Positions 28,691 to 38,649 of a stretch of 64,000 bases of DNA are shown piece by piece (the first letter of the stretch is position 1; each line of letters opens with the position of its first letter). The stretch covers positions 1-64,000 of the forward strand of contig NZ_BLZO01000091.1 of the NCBI RefSeq assembly GCF_014132355.1, read 5' to 3'. The translations under genes and the position numbers were made by a program. Below the pieces are notes generated by a model. That model saw only the letters and a program-made list of their open reading frames with translations. It had not been told where the DNA came from and made no database searches. Source of the DNA: Okeania sp. KiyG1. Its GTDB lineage: Bacteria; Cyanobacteriota; Cyanobacteriia; Cyanobacteriales; Microcoleaceae.

Positions 28691-28949
28691 AATGACATAT
28701 TAAAGTTTCTTTCCTAATGACCAAGAAATAAGGTCCATAGCCTCCCCTTTCAAGGGAATGAAAAAGCGGTCGTTTGCGGAGCAGTCCGTTAGGATGGGAT
28801 GGCGATCTTCGGAGCGGCTCTGCCAAGAGCTAGTCCCCTCGTCATATCCAATCGACCAAGAGAAAATAAAGTTCAGTATTTCAAGCCTCTGACTTCAGGT
28901 ACTGATAACTGATAACTGAAATGACAATAAGGCATCACAGAACCACCAT
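28691..28949. repeat. Intergenic: interspersed element
   Basis: 28735-28865 carries atagcctcccctttcaaggg, aaaagcggtc and atatccaatcgaccaagaga, the family seen at 7655, 30058 and 49420, with a nested G-rich palindrome. A short TTATCAG-type array follows at 28897-28918. Confidence 0.5.
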
Positions 28950-29666
28950 TTATTCTAACAACTCAACAGATTTGAACATCCTATCTACTTTTGACAGATT
29001 TACATTATAATCTTCTCGGTCAGCGGTATAGGTAATAAGAATGAAATAATCTCCAGGCAATTTAGGTTCTGCAATTATTCGCTTTCTCTTCAGAAAATGC
29101 TCGCCATTATCCCCAGAATAGATAACCTCACGAACATCACTACCATTTAACTTCACCTTCTGATCGGACTCTATAGTATAAGTACCTAACTGTTTAATTC
29201 TTCCAACCTGTGCATCTGCAAATTCATCCAGTGAAAAAGGTTTATCAATCTGCTCAATTTTGACTAGGATATTCTCTTGATAAAATCCCTGACCACTATC
29301 AGGAACTAAAAACTGAAATAAATCCTTAGTTGCTCCCAAGACATTAGAGGGATAATTAATTGCTGGTTCCCTAAGTTCCCAAGATTCTGGATAACTAATA
29401 TTAATGCCATAGCGGGCGCTCTTCTTTTGTATCAGCTTGTCACCTTGCGAGGACATCAAACTAAATGTTAACCCACCAATAACAGCAACTGCTGATACAG
29501 AAATCAAAATGGGAATTATGGGCAAACTAATGGATGGAGAGAGGGAGCCCACTACTTCATGTTTAAGCAGGCCACACTGTGGACAAATTCTGCCTTCAAC
29601 TTCCACCTCATCATGCTGAAAATCAGCATTACCGTCTTTTGTAACACCTCTACATTTCCAAGACAT
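28950..29666 (-). CDS. PsbP-like protein with N-terminal zinc-ribbon
   Basis: 238 residues. The N-terminus (MSWKCRGVTKDG to GRICPQCGL) looks like a rubredoxin-like or zinc ribbon with three visible cysteines. A membrane helix follows at about 48-70 (IPILISVSAVAVIGGLTFSL), then a PsbP/DUF1795-like domain: YGINISYPESWELREPA, FQFLVPDSG, VLVKIEQ-type strand and RMFKSVELLE ending. PsbP-like proteins are lumenal or periplasmic; here the ribbon would be cytoplasmic. Exact role unknown; it is not the canonical CyanoP. Confidence 0.72.
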   Translation of the reverse strand: MSWKCRGVTKDGNADFQHDEVEVEGRICPQCGLLKHEVVGSLSPSISLPIIPILISVSAVAVIGGLTFSLMSSQGDKLIQKKSARYGINISYPESWELREPAINYPSNVLGATKDLFQFLVPDSGQGFYQENILVKIEQIDKPFSLDEFADAQVGRIKQLGTYTIESDQKVKLNGSDVREVIYSGDNGEHFLKRKRIIAEPKLPGDYFILITYTADREDYNVNLSKVDRMFKSVELLE

Positions 29667-30240
29667 TTTAGCTCAAATATATATAATAATTTTCAGCCTC
29701 ACTTTTGTAGGGATGTTATCGAATAATTAATAATTAATAATTAATAATTAGGGCCTGCTGATTAAATATCAAAGCATTGACTGATATTGGTTTTAGGCAA
29801 ATTATGTCTATTAAAAGTATGAGCTTTTCAGTTTCTGTAGTTAAAAAAGTGATGATTTTCACCGAAGCAAAAGCTGAAAAATCACTCTTACTATTGTTTT
29901 GGCCACTGACTCTGTAATTCTCATTTCTTTTACGTCCTAACTACTGCCTACTGCCTTTTTACCCTCCTGGGAGGAAGGGCCAGGGGTGGGTCTCTACTCC
30001 CTACAAAGAGCAAAAAGACTTTCCATAAGCAAAACCTAATTAAATAATTCTGGTTTAAAGCCGACCCTTTTAAGGGTAAAAAAGCGGTCTAGGGATGGAT
30101 GGGTTTCCTAACCATATCCAATCGACCAAGAGAAGAAATAATATTTCCTTATATTCAATTCCGTAACGGTTTTAACCACAGGTAATTATCAATTATCAAT
30201 TAATGAAATACAACGTCCCTACAAGGTTATCATTTTTTTT
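29667..30240. repeat. Intergenic: heptamers and elements
   Basis: TAATTAA heptamer array at 29722-29750, a GGGCCTGCTGATT end-like motif at 29752, a CCCTCCTGGGAGG palindrome near 29960, and an interspersed element at 30051-30140 (tggtttaaagccgaccc, then atatccaatcgaccaagaga). No gene. Confidence 0.5.
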
Positions 30241-32664
30241 TCAGACAACTCGACACACAAAGCTCATCGTTGCCCAACTATTAATATCTAGAGCATAATC
30301 ATCAGTTGATAACCCACTTGATTGAACAGCTGATTGACTAGCACTTTGTAAGTCTCGTAACAATGCTTGCGCTACATTCAAAGGATTTAATACTTCTTGA
30401 ATGAGTCGATCGTCTCTCATTTGACGTACATCTCCATTAAGAGCAGCTATTGTTTCCTTGAATGGTTGATAGCTACAGATAATTAGACTTTCTGCCAAGC
30501 CTTCAGGACCAATTAGTTTCCATCCAAAAGATTCTGTATCTCTAGGAAAATTACTAATCACAGGAGGTATATTTACACTATCTTCTGGAGAAATAACTAA
30601 CCCAGTTTCTGAAGACTCGTTATTATTGAGAGGTTGATTAGATGCAGCAGGATCGAGAACAAGAATGCGCCCACTACTGTCTAAACTGAATAACATAAAA
30701 TAAACTGGGCGATCGCCGTCATTATACAATCGACATTGAATTCGACTACCAATTGGTAATGTGAGTAATCCATCAGAAGCTCCAAAACTACCTACACCTT
30801 CTATATTCGTTTTAAATTTCGCCTCATTACTTACCCCTAAAGTTTCCCGACGCATAACTATCTTTGCTTCTGGAGTAATAGTAGCAAAGTTGGCTCTGAC
30901 TTTCATTTGAGTCGAACCTTCATTGCTGGTTAAGCGTAGTATTTTAGCTGCCAGTAAAGTTTTTAATTGGGAACTTAACCTTTGTACTGCTACCTTTACT
31001 GCTTCTCCTCCTTCCCCTCCTTCTCCTGCACTATTGGGTATAAGCACCTGGCCTAGAGAAAATAAAGCATAACGACCTTGGTACATTGAAGGTAGAGGAG
31101 CAGAGAGACTTTGAGCAATAGTTGTTTCCCCTACTCGACTAAATACATAATCTGCTGCTTGGGTATTATTTACTACTGTAACTTGTGACTCTGCGGAGAA
31201 TCCACTGGTAGCATCTACCCGCTCAATTCTTGACAGTTCTGGATCCAGAGCAATAGTCAATTCAGTAGATTTTGGCAAAATACGAATTTTTTCTCGCACC
31301 ATTTCTCCAGTCAAAAGTTGAGGATTAGGAGAAGATTTTTGTGTTTGACTGTTTGAATTTTCTCCATTTTCAAACTGCTGTTTTTCCTGCTCTGATAACT
31401 CTTGTGAGTTATTAGTTTCAATAATTATGGAAGCTTTAGCTGTTAAACCAGTCCGACTACGAATTTGTAATTTAAATTGGTAGTTGTTTGAGTTTAAATC
31501 TGAAGAAGGTACAGTTGTAAATAGGGAATTAGATTTAACTGCATCAAGAACATTAATTGGTAGTCCTCCTAGCCAAAGACTTGCTATTTTGCCGTTATCT
31601 TCTACTGAAGTGACTACACCACTAGCAGGGGGTGATAGGGGAGTCAAAAGATTTTGATAACGCGTAGCTATTGGAGTTATAGTAGCTTCTGGCGTAAATT
31701 GAGCTATACTTTGTTTTGTTGCTTCTTTGAGTTCCGGTTGCTGATAAGTTCCAGCTAGTTGTTCGACGAAGCTAGTGCTTTGTGCAAAACTAATTTGTAG
31801 TTTGGTTGCAGGTGTTGTATGCCATAAATTTTGGGTCAGAGCATAAGTGAATAAACCCGAACTAAAACCATTCCAGTCAGTTTCGGTAGCAAATTGGTTA
31901 TCTCGACTAGCATTAAGGATCAGTCCTGGTAGTTGGCTTTGATTAATTGCCTGTTTTCTTTCTAAAGAGAGGCGATCGCGTAGCAGTGTTTGCATTGCTT
32001 TCTCTTTTTTATTAACTTGCTCCGTAGTCGAACTAGGTCGAGAGCGAACTCTGAGAACACCTTGCAAACTTTGACCGGGATATACATAGCTAGTGTCTAG
32101 TACAGTCACTACTTTTGTCGTATCAAGCGATTGCACTAATAACCATAGAGTTTCTTCTAGTATGTCATTTATTGCTCTACCTTCATTTTTTAGTGATACA
32201 GCGTCTATTGGCACTAGAGTATTTTGAAATGTTAATTTTGAGGAACTGAACTCCTCATTTTGTTCGTCCTCATCTATCATTTTGCTGACACGACTACCAT
32301 AACCACTAAAGTGAAAGAGAACTAGGTCATCGGGTTTAGCTTGATTAGTTAGATGACTAATAAAAGCTGTTTCTATATTTTCTCTAGTTGCTTGTTTATT
32401 TGTGAGAGTGAGAATATCATTAGGTAAAAAACCAAACTTATGAACTAGCAATTCCTGCTGCATCTCCACATCTGTAACACACCCAGATAGAGCTGCATCC
32501 GGATATTCATTAATACCTATTAGAAGTGCTAATTTACGTCCAGTAGTTTCAGCTAGGGCAGTTGAATAACGACTTTGGAGTCGCCACCACCATGCTTCAC
32601 TTATTCCCAATGCTCCCAGGGCCAAGCTAGCCCTTTGCAGAAATTCACGCCGCTTTAATCCCAT
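30241..32664 (-). CDS. Pseudo-orthocaspase (p20 Y/S variant) with DUF4384
   Basis: 807 residues. A twin-Arg-like N-terminus (GLKRREFLQRASLALGALG) suggests Tat export. The caspase p20 fold follows: KLALLIGINEYPD near 44, HFSGYGSR near 119 and VVTVLDTSYVYPGQ near 183. In active orthocaspases these read HFSGHG and DSCHSG, so the catalytic His is Tyr and the Cys is Ser; proteolysis is not expected. A DUF4384 domain at about 620-680 (GLLTLPIGSRIQCRLYNDG, RILVLDP) is common in this class. YS-type pseudo-orthocaspases are known in cyanobacteria; their role is unresolved. Single gene. Confidence 0.85.
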   Translation of the reverse strand: MGLKRREFLQRASLALGALGISEAWWWRLQSRYSTALAETTGRKLALLIGINEYPDAALSGCVTDVEMQQELLVHKFGFLPNDILTLTNKQATRENIETAFISHLTNQAKPDDLVLFHFSGYGSRVSKMIDEDEQNEEFSSSKLTFQNTLVPIDAVSLKNEGRAINDILEETLWLLVQSLDTTKVVTVLDTSYVYPGQSLQGVLRVRSRPSSTTEQVNKKEKAMQTLLRDRLSLERKQAINQSQLPGLILNASRDNQFATETDWNGFSSGLFTYALTQNLWHTTPATKLQISFAQSTSFVEQLAGTYQQPELKEATKQSIAQFTPEATITPIATRYQNLLTPLSPPASGVVTSVEDNGKIASLWLGGLPINVLDAVKSNSLFTTVPSSDLNSNNYQFKLQIRSRTGLTAKASIIIETNNSQELSEQEKQQFENGENSNSQTQKSSPNPQLLTGEMVREKIRILPKSTELTIALDPELSRIERVDATSGFSAESQVTVVNNTQAADYVFSRVGETTIAQSLSAPLPSMYQGRYALFSLGQVLIPNSAGEGGEGGEAVKVAVQRLSSQLKTLLAAKILRLTSNEGSTQMKVRANFATITPEAKIVMRRETLGVSNEAKFKTNIEGVGSFGASDGLLTLPIGSRIQCRLYNDGDRPVYFMLFSLDSSGRILVLDPAASNQPLNNNESSETGLVISPEDSVNIPPVISNFPRDTESFGWKLIGPEGLAESLIICSYQPFKETIAALNGDVRQMRDDRLIQEVLNPLNVAQALLRDLQSASQSAVQSSGLSTDDYALDINSWATMSFVCRVV

Positions 32665-33013
32665 GCTTTTTCCTTAAAGTCCTCACCTGAACTGAATCAA
32701 TTAGGACTTTTTATAACAACATTATTATTAATTTTCTACATAATTGAAGCATTCTGCAGTTAACCGATAGGGGCGATATTCGCCAACTTTAAACACTTGC
32801 GAGTTTAGTTTACTACATTTTTCAGGTCAGCTCTTAACCAGCCATCAAGTTAATGTAAATTTAATATAGATAACTTGACCGCTCAACTAAACTTACTCAA
32901 ACTTATGCGAGTTTAGTTTACTACATTTTTCAGGTCAGCTCTTAACCAGCCATCAAGTTAATGTAAATTTAATATAGATAACTTGACCGCTCAACTAAAC
33001 TTACTCAAACTTA
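32665..33013. repeat. Intergenic with 108-bp tandem duplication
   Basis: tgcgagtttagtttactaca begins at 32798 and again at 32906; the two copies are almost identical over about 105 bp. Each contains the inverted repeat TCAAGTTA/TAACTTGA. The pair lies just beyond the tnpB remnant, where its right end should be. Confidence 0.7.
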
Positions 33014-33245
33014 ATCAAAAGCCTGAAACCTTAGTTGTTCGTAGTGGTTCGACCACCACAGGGTTAAACGGCAAACCCTTTATTCCTTGGTCCAAGACAT
33101 CAGGAATTACTTTTAATTATATTAAATGACCCATTTACATCTGCATTTAATAATTTATTTTCCCTGGTTTTATACAACCCTCTTGTTACTCTTTTTCCAC
33201 TAAATTTCGGTTTTTGTTCTCCATCTTTTGGTAAATCATCCCCTT
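33014..33245 (-). pseudogene. tnpB: tnpB C-terminal remnant
   Basis: Minus strand reads DDLPKDGEQKPKFSGKRVTR, GLYKTRENKLLNADVNGSFN (RuvC-III Asp), then after a one-base shift IPDVLDQGIKGLPFNPVVVE, PLRTTKVSGF and stop. This is the last ~75 residues of a cyanobacterial TnpB; the rest is gone. Confidence 0.72.
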
Positions 33246-33328
33246 AGTTTTATAGCTATAGTTATGAGTAAGTTTGATGAACTTTAGATAAGTTTTCCCC
33301 TTCTGTATTTACCCCTGTTTTGAGGGGC

Positions 33329-33365
33329 GGTTGAAAAGCTGACTTTTTGTATAGCTTTTTCAACC
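33329..33365 (-). terminator. Hairpin downstream of sat
   Basis: GGTTGAAAAGCT/AGCTTTTTCAACC stem with a 12-nt loop, about 68 bp past the sat stop. T-tract is weak, so termination is only plausible. Confidence 0.4.
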
Positions 33366-33432
33366 CACCTCCAAATTCTGGTACAATTATGCCTCATCAT
33401 TAAGGAGTGTACCAGAAAAATTTCTGCTAATA

Positions 33433-34605
33433 TCAGCTAGATGCTTTCATTGCCTTAGCCAACTCTTCAGCGACCTCTGGTCTTGAAAATTCTGGTGGTG
33501 GTAACTCACCCCGACGTAACATTTCTCGTACTTTTGTTCCTGATAGATGAATTCGTTCTTCTGGTAAACTTGGACTTGTTTTACTTGTGGCCATACCTTT
33601 AGTACGAGTACAGTAGAAAGCGTGTTCAAACTTCATTGGAACAATATCTAACTCTCCGGGTTCAAACTCATCAAAGATATGTTGAGCATCATAAGTACCG
33701 TAATAATCTCCTACCCCAGCATGATCTCGACCAACGATGAAATGGGTACAACCATAGTTTTTCCGCACTAAAGCATGAAAAATTGCTTCTCTTGGGCCAG
33801 CATAACGCATGGCCGAGGGGTTGATGGCCATAATTACTCGATTTTGAGGAAAGTATTTCTCAAACATAATCTCGTAGCAACGCATCCTGACATCAGCAGG
33901 AATGTCATCGGATTTTGTCGCACCTACTAAAGGATGTAGAAATAAACCATCTACTACTTCTAAAGCACATTTTTGAATATATTCATGGGCACGGTGGATG
34001 GGGTTACGAGTTTGGAAACCTACTACTGTCTTCCAACCCCTTTCTAGAAATAGTTTTCTAGATGCGGCTGGATCGATTTGGTATTTGGGAAATAATGGAT
34101 GAGGATGACGTTCTAATAACCATACTGGACCTGCTAAGTTAATAGGGCCAGAATCATAGAGAACTTTTACTCCTGGATGTTTGATTTCGTCTGTGCGATA
34201 AACATTAATTGCTTCATGGGCTTTATTGTAGCGAAACTTTTGAGTTAATTCTAAAACTCCTACAAATTCTCCATCGGGAGAATCTAGACGCACCCAACTT
34301 CCTTCTTTGATTGAATCTGCTACTTCTTCTGAGACTGATAGAGTGACTGGTATACTCCAAGGCAGACCATTTTGAAGACGCATATCAGTAACTACGGTTT
34401 CATAGTCTGCCGCCTCCATAAAGCCATTGAGGGGACTAAAACCTCCTATGGCTATCATCACTAGGTCTGACAGTGCTCGTTTATCTAGTTGTATTTTTGG
34501 TAAACTTTCAGCTTTTTCCATGAACTCTTGTCGTTCTGCTGGTGTGGCAATCCGATTAATCAGATGGCCACCGTGTGCTGGTATACCATTGGGATGCTGA
34601 CTCAA
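33433..34605 (-). CDS. sat: Sulfate adenylyltransferase
   Basis: 390 residues. Converts sulfate and ATP to adenosine 5'-phosphosulfate, the first step of assimilatory sulfate reduction. The homo-oligomeric Sat type, without an APS kinase domain: N-terminal PUA-like part, then [18 protein letters not shown] near residue 195 (HxxH nucleotide-binding), [30 protein letters not shown] near 285, and [15 protein letters not shown]. Full length. Stand-alone, with no cysH or cysC nearby. Confidence 0.97.
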   Translation of the reverse strand: MSQHPNGIPAHGGHLINRIATPAERQEFMEKAESLPKIQLDKRALSDLVMIAIGGFSPLNGFMEAADYETVVTDMRLQNGLPWSIPVTLSVSEEVADSIKEGSWVRLDSPDGEFVGVLELTQKFRYNKAHEAINVYRTDEIKHPGVKVLYDSGPINLAGPVWLLERHPHPLFPKYQIDPAASRKLFLERGWKTVVGFQTRNPIHRAHEYIQKCALEVVDGLFLHPLVGATKSDDIPADVRMRCYEIMFEKYFPQNRVIMAINPSAMRYAGPREAIFHALVRKNYGCTHFIVGRDHAGVGDYYGTYDAQHIFDEFEPGELDIVPMKFEHAFYCTRTKGMATSKTSPSLPEERIHLSGTKVREMLRRGELPPPEFSRPEVAEELAKAMKASS

Positions 34606-36141
34606 AGCAATTCCTCTCTTTGTTAACTACAGTAGTCGATCAAAATTAGGTTTTCTAATCTCGATCTTACATCTTTGAGGCACCTCTGTCTTCAGATTTA
34701 GTTATTAGAAGTTGACTGAGGTTAAGGTAACTATCAAAGATGCAAAGATACTTTCTTTTTTCTAACTTCTCTAGTTTTAATCAGATGACCGGACTTATTG
34801 ACATCCTCCTTACGCGAAGATTACGCTATTGTTAAGGATTCCCAAACCTCACGATTTAGGTTTTTGCGGCCACTTTACATATTATCAGCATAAGTCCTAA
34901 GCAACCCATTTTTACTTACTATAGATCAGGACTTACGCACGGACACTAAATCTAGTTAGGGCGTTAGCGGAGCTTGACGTTAGTCAATGCCATTTGCTAC
35001 GCAAACTACGTTAACGCTCCTAGAGATGGCGCTTTCAAGGTGAATTTGCGTAATTCCTGTAGATAATAAAGTCTGAAATTCTTACCAGTGTTTTCTGTTC
35101 TCTAATTTTTATACACACTCCCCATCTCCCCATCTCCCCATCTCTCCATCTTCCACGCTCCCCATCCCCCCATCATTACTATGCACCACCACGAAAATGG
35201 TATTGAAGCAATTCCCACACGACTCCTGACTCCCCTCCCAGGAGGGGGGGTGAGGGTGGGTTGACTCCTCAGAAATATCCTAGCTATTTGTAGCAAAAAT
35301 TCATCAATTTGGTATTACGCAGTAGCGTTACATATAGTGTAAAATTTGGTCATTATTGCCGATACAACTACTGCAATTAGTGCCGTTGCCTAAGTCCCGA
35401 TCGCCTTAAGGATGGGTTTTAATTAAATTAAGTATTTCTGTTTTTATCTACAGTCAAGTTTGATTAAAATTTGATTCTATGCAACTTAGAAATGAATTGG
35501 GTATTAGGACTACGAAATAGATATAAAAAAAGTCAAAATCAGAGTATGTAAATTTATGTAAATAAAATGTCGTCTTAAATGTAAATAATTTGACAAAAAC
35601 TGGTTTTATAAATTAGTATTATCTAAATTAAGAAGTTTGCCAAACTACAAAATTTAACTAGGTAAACTATTAGCAATCTTTGATAATGAGTGCTAACAAT
35701 ACGCCATTATATTTTGAGGATAAATTCAAGGTTTTGCATCTGATTAATTATTAATTAGATGATAAGCATTTCCTAGGTCATGCTGCGCAAACAGCCGTCA
35801 GCCAGCCTCCTATGGTCGGAACTGCGAACTTCAGCTAGCCTCCTCCGGAGGAACTGCGAACTTCAGCTATTGCCTTTAGTTTACGATCAAAGCAATATTT
35901 AATTGTCTTACTACAAAAGTTGGTTCCCTTGACCTTAAAGTCAGTTGTTAATTTAAACACTGTTCTTAAAGAGAAAGTCTTTTTGCTGATAGCTGACAGC
36001 TAATAGCTGTTTGCGCAGCATTCCGGAGGAAATGCTTACATTAGATGTCAAAAAATTAGCACTCGCCTTGAAAGACTGCTAACTTGAATGTATCTAAAAT
36101 ATAGTTATAATATCAAAAATAATTAGAGAGGAAAAACAGAA
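34606..36141. repeat. 1.5-kb gene-free region with nested elements
   Basis: 34798-34850 resembles an IS200/IS605 right end (ttgacatcctccttacgcg, then ttaaggattccc). 34927-35062 is a GGACTTACGCA MITE. 35105-35160 is an octamer array (CCCATCTC). 35230 has a CCCTCCCAGGAGGG palindrome. 35815-35870 and 36005-36035 carry CCTCCGGAGGA palindromes beside gcgcagca or actgcgaacttcagct. 36050 onward is the leader of the next gene. No ORF with family features. Confidence 0.5.
34927..35062. repeat. GGACTTACGCA MITE containing a GTAGGGGCG-type palindrome
   Basis: Ends caggacttacgcacggacac and tttgcgtaattcctgta are inverted repeats. Inside, 34957-35022 (tagggcgttagcgg to cgttaacgctccta) is a palindromic module like those in the tnpB pseudogenes, so one element sits in another. 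Confidence 0.55.
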
Positions 36142-36483
36142 ATGCAGTATACTTTTGAGCTTTTAGGTATTTCTCCAATCTTACATTTTTTTAATCACCA
36201 ACAAAAACTGCAAGTAGAAAAAAACTTAACTGTAGAATATCTCGGAAATCATCAGTGTTCTCTAGATGTGTTTATAAAGTCTGTAGAAAATGTTTCTATC
36301 AATCGTGGTTGGAGAGTAGATAAAGTTGTCGAAACAGTGATTAATTTTTGGATGAATAATGCTGATAGTATTCAGTATTGGAATTCTCGCTTAAAAGATG
36401 CTGGGGAGGAAAATCTTTTAGTGGCGAGAGTGGGAGATATTAAATCTTTAAGGCAATCCTTTGAATTCTTACTAAATAATTAG
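36142..36483 (+). CDS. Conserved hypothetical protein
   Basis: 113 residues, ATG preceded by GAGAGGAAA. Soluble, mixed alpha/beta, no motif I recognise. Segments such as MQYTFELLGISPILHFFNHQQ and VNRGWRVDKVVETVINFWMN-like helices (here SINRGWRVDKVVETVINF) read as a genuine protein with good codon use. Monocistronic. Confidence 0.65.
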   Translation: MQYTFELLGISPILHFFNHQQKLQVEKNLTVEYLGNHQCSLDVFIKSVENVSINRGWRVDKVVETVINFWMNNADSIQYWNSRLKDAGEENLLVARVGDIKSLRQSFEFLLNN

Positions 36484-36960
36484 GTCGTATTGGTGCAAGT
36501 CTGGATATATTTCATCCGCCAATATAATGTCTACAAAAGACGGGCAATAAAAGTAGTATTTTCAGACTTTTTATCTATAACATTGAAATTTTGAATTTTC
36601 TTAATTCAGATAAGTTAGCAATATTGCATAAGTTAGGTAAACTCGTGATTTTTTTATCTAAGATTGTGTCCGGATAAGAGCGTGACAAAAAAACTTTCTA
36701 CACCTTAAAACTCCTTCTTCTTATCTCCTGAGAGAATTACCTAAATAACACGGGAGCATGAAAGCCATCGTCTTTTAAGCGATGGATGAAAAGCGAGGAG
36801 TCGGATTTTAAGGAGATGTATTTTATTTGACCGAAAAGCAAGGTTAAAAGCCCTCATGTTTTAACCGAGGGATGAAAACAACCGAGTCGTTTAGACTAGA
36901 CAACTAAAGTGGTCTTGTGCTATTATTACTCAGGGGTAAGCCATCCAACCCCCGTTTCAA
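36484..36960. mobile_element. Intergenic and left end of degenerate element D
   Basis: Contains cattgtgtccggataagagcg-like motif near 36665, two hairpins (ccatcgtcttttaagcgatgg; ccctcatgttttaaccgaggg) near 36770 and 36850, and gtttagactagacaac at about 36890, which matches the left end of element A. Confidence 0.5.
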
Positions 36961-37967
36961 ATGTACTCTTGTCAGCAAGTTTTAGTAAATAAAAATTCTG
37001 AATTAATTGCTATCTTAAAATTCTTGTGCGAAGAATCTCACAAGCTAACTAACATGGGAATATATTATGGCAGACAATTATATTTTAAGTCTCACAAAAC
37101 CCTGGGTAAGTATGACTTGGAAAAAGTCTATAAAAGCAACTATCATTACAAAGTTTTATATTCTCAAGTAGCACAACAAATATTGAGAACCGTATCTGAA
37201 TCATTTCGCTCTTATTATGGTTTAATTAAAGCCTATAGTGAAGGAAAAATCACAAACATACCAAGGGTCCCTAACTATAGAAAAAAAGGGGGAATGGCTA
37301 CAGTTAGTTACCCTAAGCAAGCATTAAAACTTAAGGGTAATAAAATTAGAGTACCACGCTTAGAATACCTGTAAACGCTGGTTTGGAGTAGATAGCTTTT
37401 TAATACATAAGCCTAGTATAAGAGCATTTTCTACTCTCAAAGAACTGAGGCTATTACCAAGAAATAGATGCTTTTATTGGGAAGCGTGTCTATGAAAAAG
37501 AAATAGCAGTTAAACCTCAATTAAATCAAGAAAATGTATTAGGAATAGACCATGGTGTCAATAATTGGCTGACCTGTGTATCTAATGTCGGTACTAGCGC
37601 GGGTTGTAGATGGGAAACAGATCAAATCAATGAATCGTTGGTACAACAAACAAGTATCAACCATTAAACAAAATAAACCGACTGGATTTTGGTCAAATAG
37701 GCTAGCTTCTATTACTGAAAAACGTAACCGCCAAATTCGATTTTGGTATAAATAAAGCAGCCAGAATAGTAATTAATCATTGCTTAAAAAATTCTATTGG
37801 TACAATTGTATTTGGTTGGAATAAAGGTCAGAAAAATCAAATAGATAATGGTCATAAAAAGAATTCAGAATTTGTACCAATTCCTACAGCTAGACTCAAA
37901 GAAAGAATAGCTCAATTATGCTATGAATATGAAATAATATTCATAGAAACTGAGGAAAGTTATACTT

Positions 37968-37995
37968 GTAGGGGCGAATGGCATTCGCCCCTTCA
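37968..37995. repeat. Palindromic module in tnpB D (1)
   Basis: GTAGGGGCGAATGGCATTCG plus CCCC replaces about 10 bp (caagtattgc) of the intact sequence within the RuvC-II region. Confidence 0.65.
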
Positions 37996-38071
37996 TTTTT
38001 AGATGGTGACAATCTACCTAATTATGGTGAGAAACCCAATGATTGGAAACCGTCACCGAAAAGAATAAAGC

Positions 38072-38123
38072 GATGCAGCGCGGTCTTGGGGGTTTCCCCC
38101 ATGAGCGACTGCATCAAGACAGC
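38072..38123. repeat. GATGCAG palindromic insertion in tnpB D (2)
   Basis: gatgcagcgcggtcttgggg and ccccatgagcgactgcatc form nested stems GATGCAG/CTGCATC and TTGGGGG/CCCCCA. AGCG flanks both sides (aaAGCG...acAGCGtgg), matching a single AGCG in the intact copy, a likely target duplication. Confidence 0.65.
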
Positions 38124-38212
38124 GTGGCTTGTATAGAACTGGTAATAATTGTTTCGTGAATGCAGATTGTAATGGGGCTGCAAATATCATCAGAAAAGTA
38201 AGCCGCAAAGCT

Positions 38213-38285
38213 GTAGGGGCGTTAGCGGAGCTATGCGTCAGCAAACGGCCGAAAGCTTGCGCATAACTATCGTTAACGCCCCTAC
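38213..38285. repeat. Palindromic module, GTAGGGGCG family, in tnpB D (3)
   Basis: gtaggggcgttagcggagc to tatcgttaacgcccctac, 73 bp. Compared with element A it replaces aggattaaac between aaagct and ttaagccgactg. Confidence 0.7.
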
Positions 38286-38403
38286 TTAAGCCGACTGTGT
38301 AGGGGCACCGCGGAAATTGTCCCCAGAGAGTGTATCTTTGGTCAGCGCTCGAAGAAACGAAGCAACATGGATTTATCCTGTTGCGTAGTATCTGCGCTTG
38401 TTT

Positions 38404-38433
38404 CCCCGTGACTTGAGTCCGGGGAGTAGTCAA
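38404..38433 (+). mobile_element. Right end of element D
   Basis: CCCC-gtgacttgagtc-CGGGG followed by AGTAGTCAA, the same architecture as 8472-8505 on the minus strand. Confidence 0.6.
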
Positions 38434-38649
38434 TTTGATTTAGTATTTATGACGATTGGAGATTTTTTTATGTCCAATCAAATGGATTTGATATGATTTA
38501 TGCAAGAGGTCTAATTAAAAAAAAATTGGTATAGCAGTTGAAGGAAACGGTGCGGACATATCAAAAACTTAAAACTCAGACAAAGCAATATTTTTCCTTC
38601 TGTCCTCTTCCTTCTGTCCTCTTCCTTCTTTCCTCTTCCTTCTTCCTTC
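38434..38649. repeat. Short intergenic, right-end piece of the ATATCAAATCC MITE
   Basis: tttatgacgattggagattt followed by tccaatcaaatggatttgat is a single right end of the MITE family at 41333 and 48847. A CTTCCTT/CTCTTCCTTCTGTC array precedes the truB stop. Confidence 0.5.

Larger units (their letters stand above)
36961..38403 (+). pseudogene. tnpB: Degenerate tnpB (element D)
   Basis: Close relative of the intact tnpB at 8530. Open for 137 codons from MYSCQQVLVNKNSELI, then frameshifted repeatedly: ENVLGIDHGVNNWLTCVSNV (RuvC-I), INKAARIVINHCLKNSIG and FVPIPTARLKERIAQLCYE-like pieces can still be read. Three palindromic insertions are visible by comparison: 37968-37995, about 38072-38123 and 38213-38285. 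The tnpB 3' tail (ggtcagcgctcgaagaaacg) is still present up to the right end at 38404-38433. Confidence 0.85.

Noticed and set aside
38053-38433. 126-codon minus-strand ORF
   Set aside because: Antisense shadow of the degenerate tnpB and its right end.
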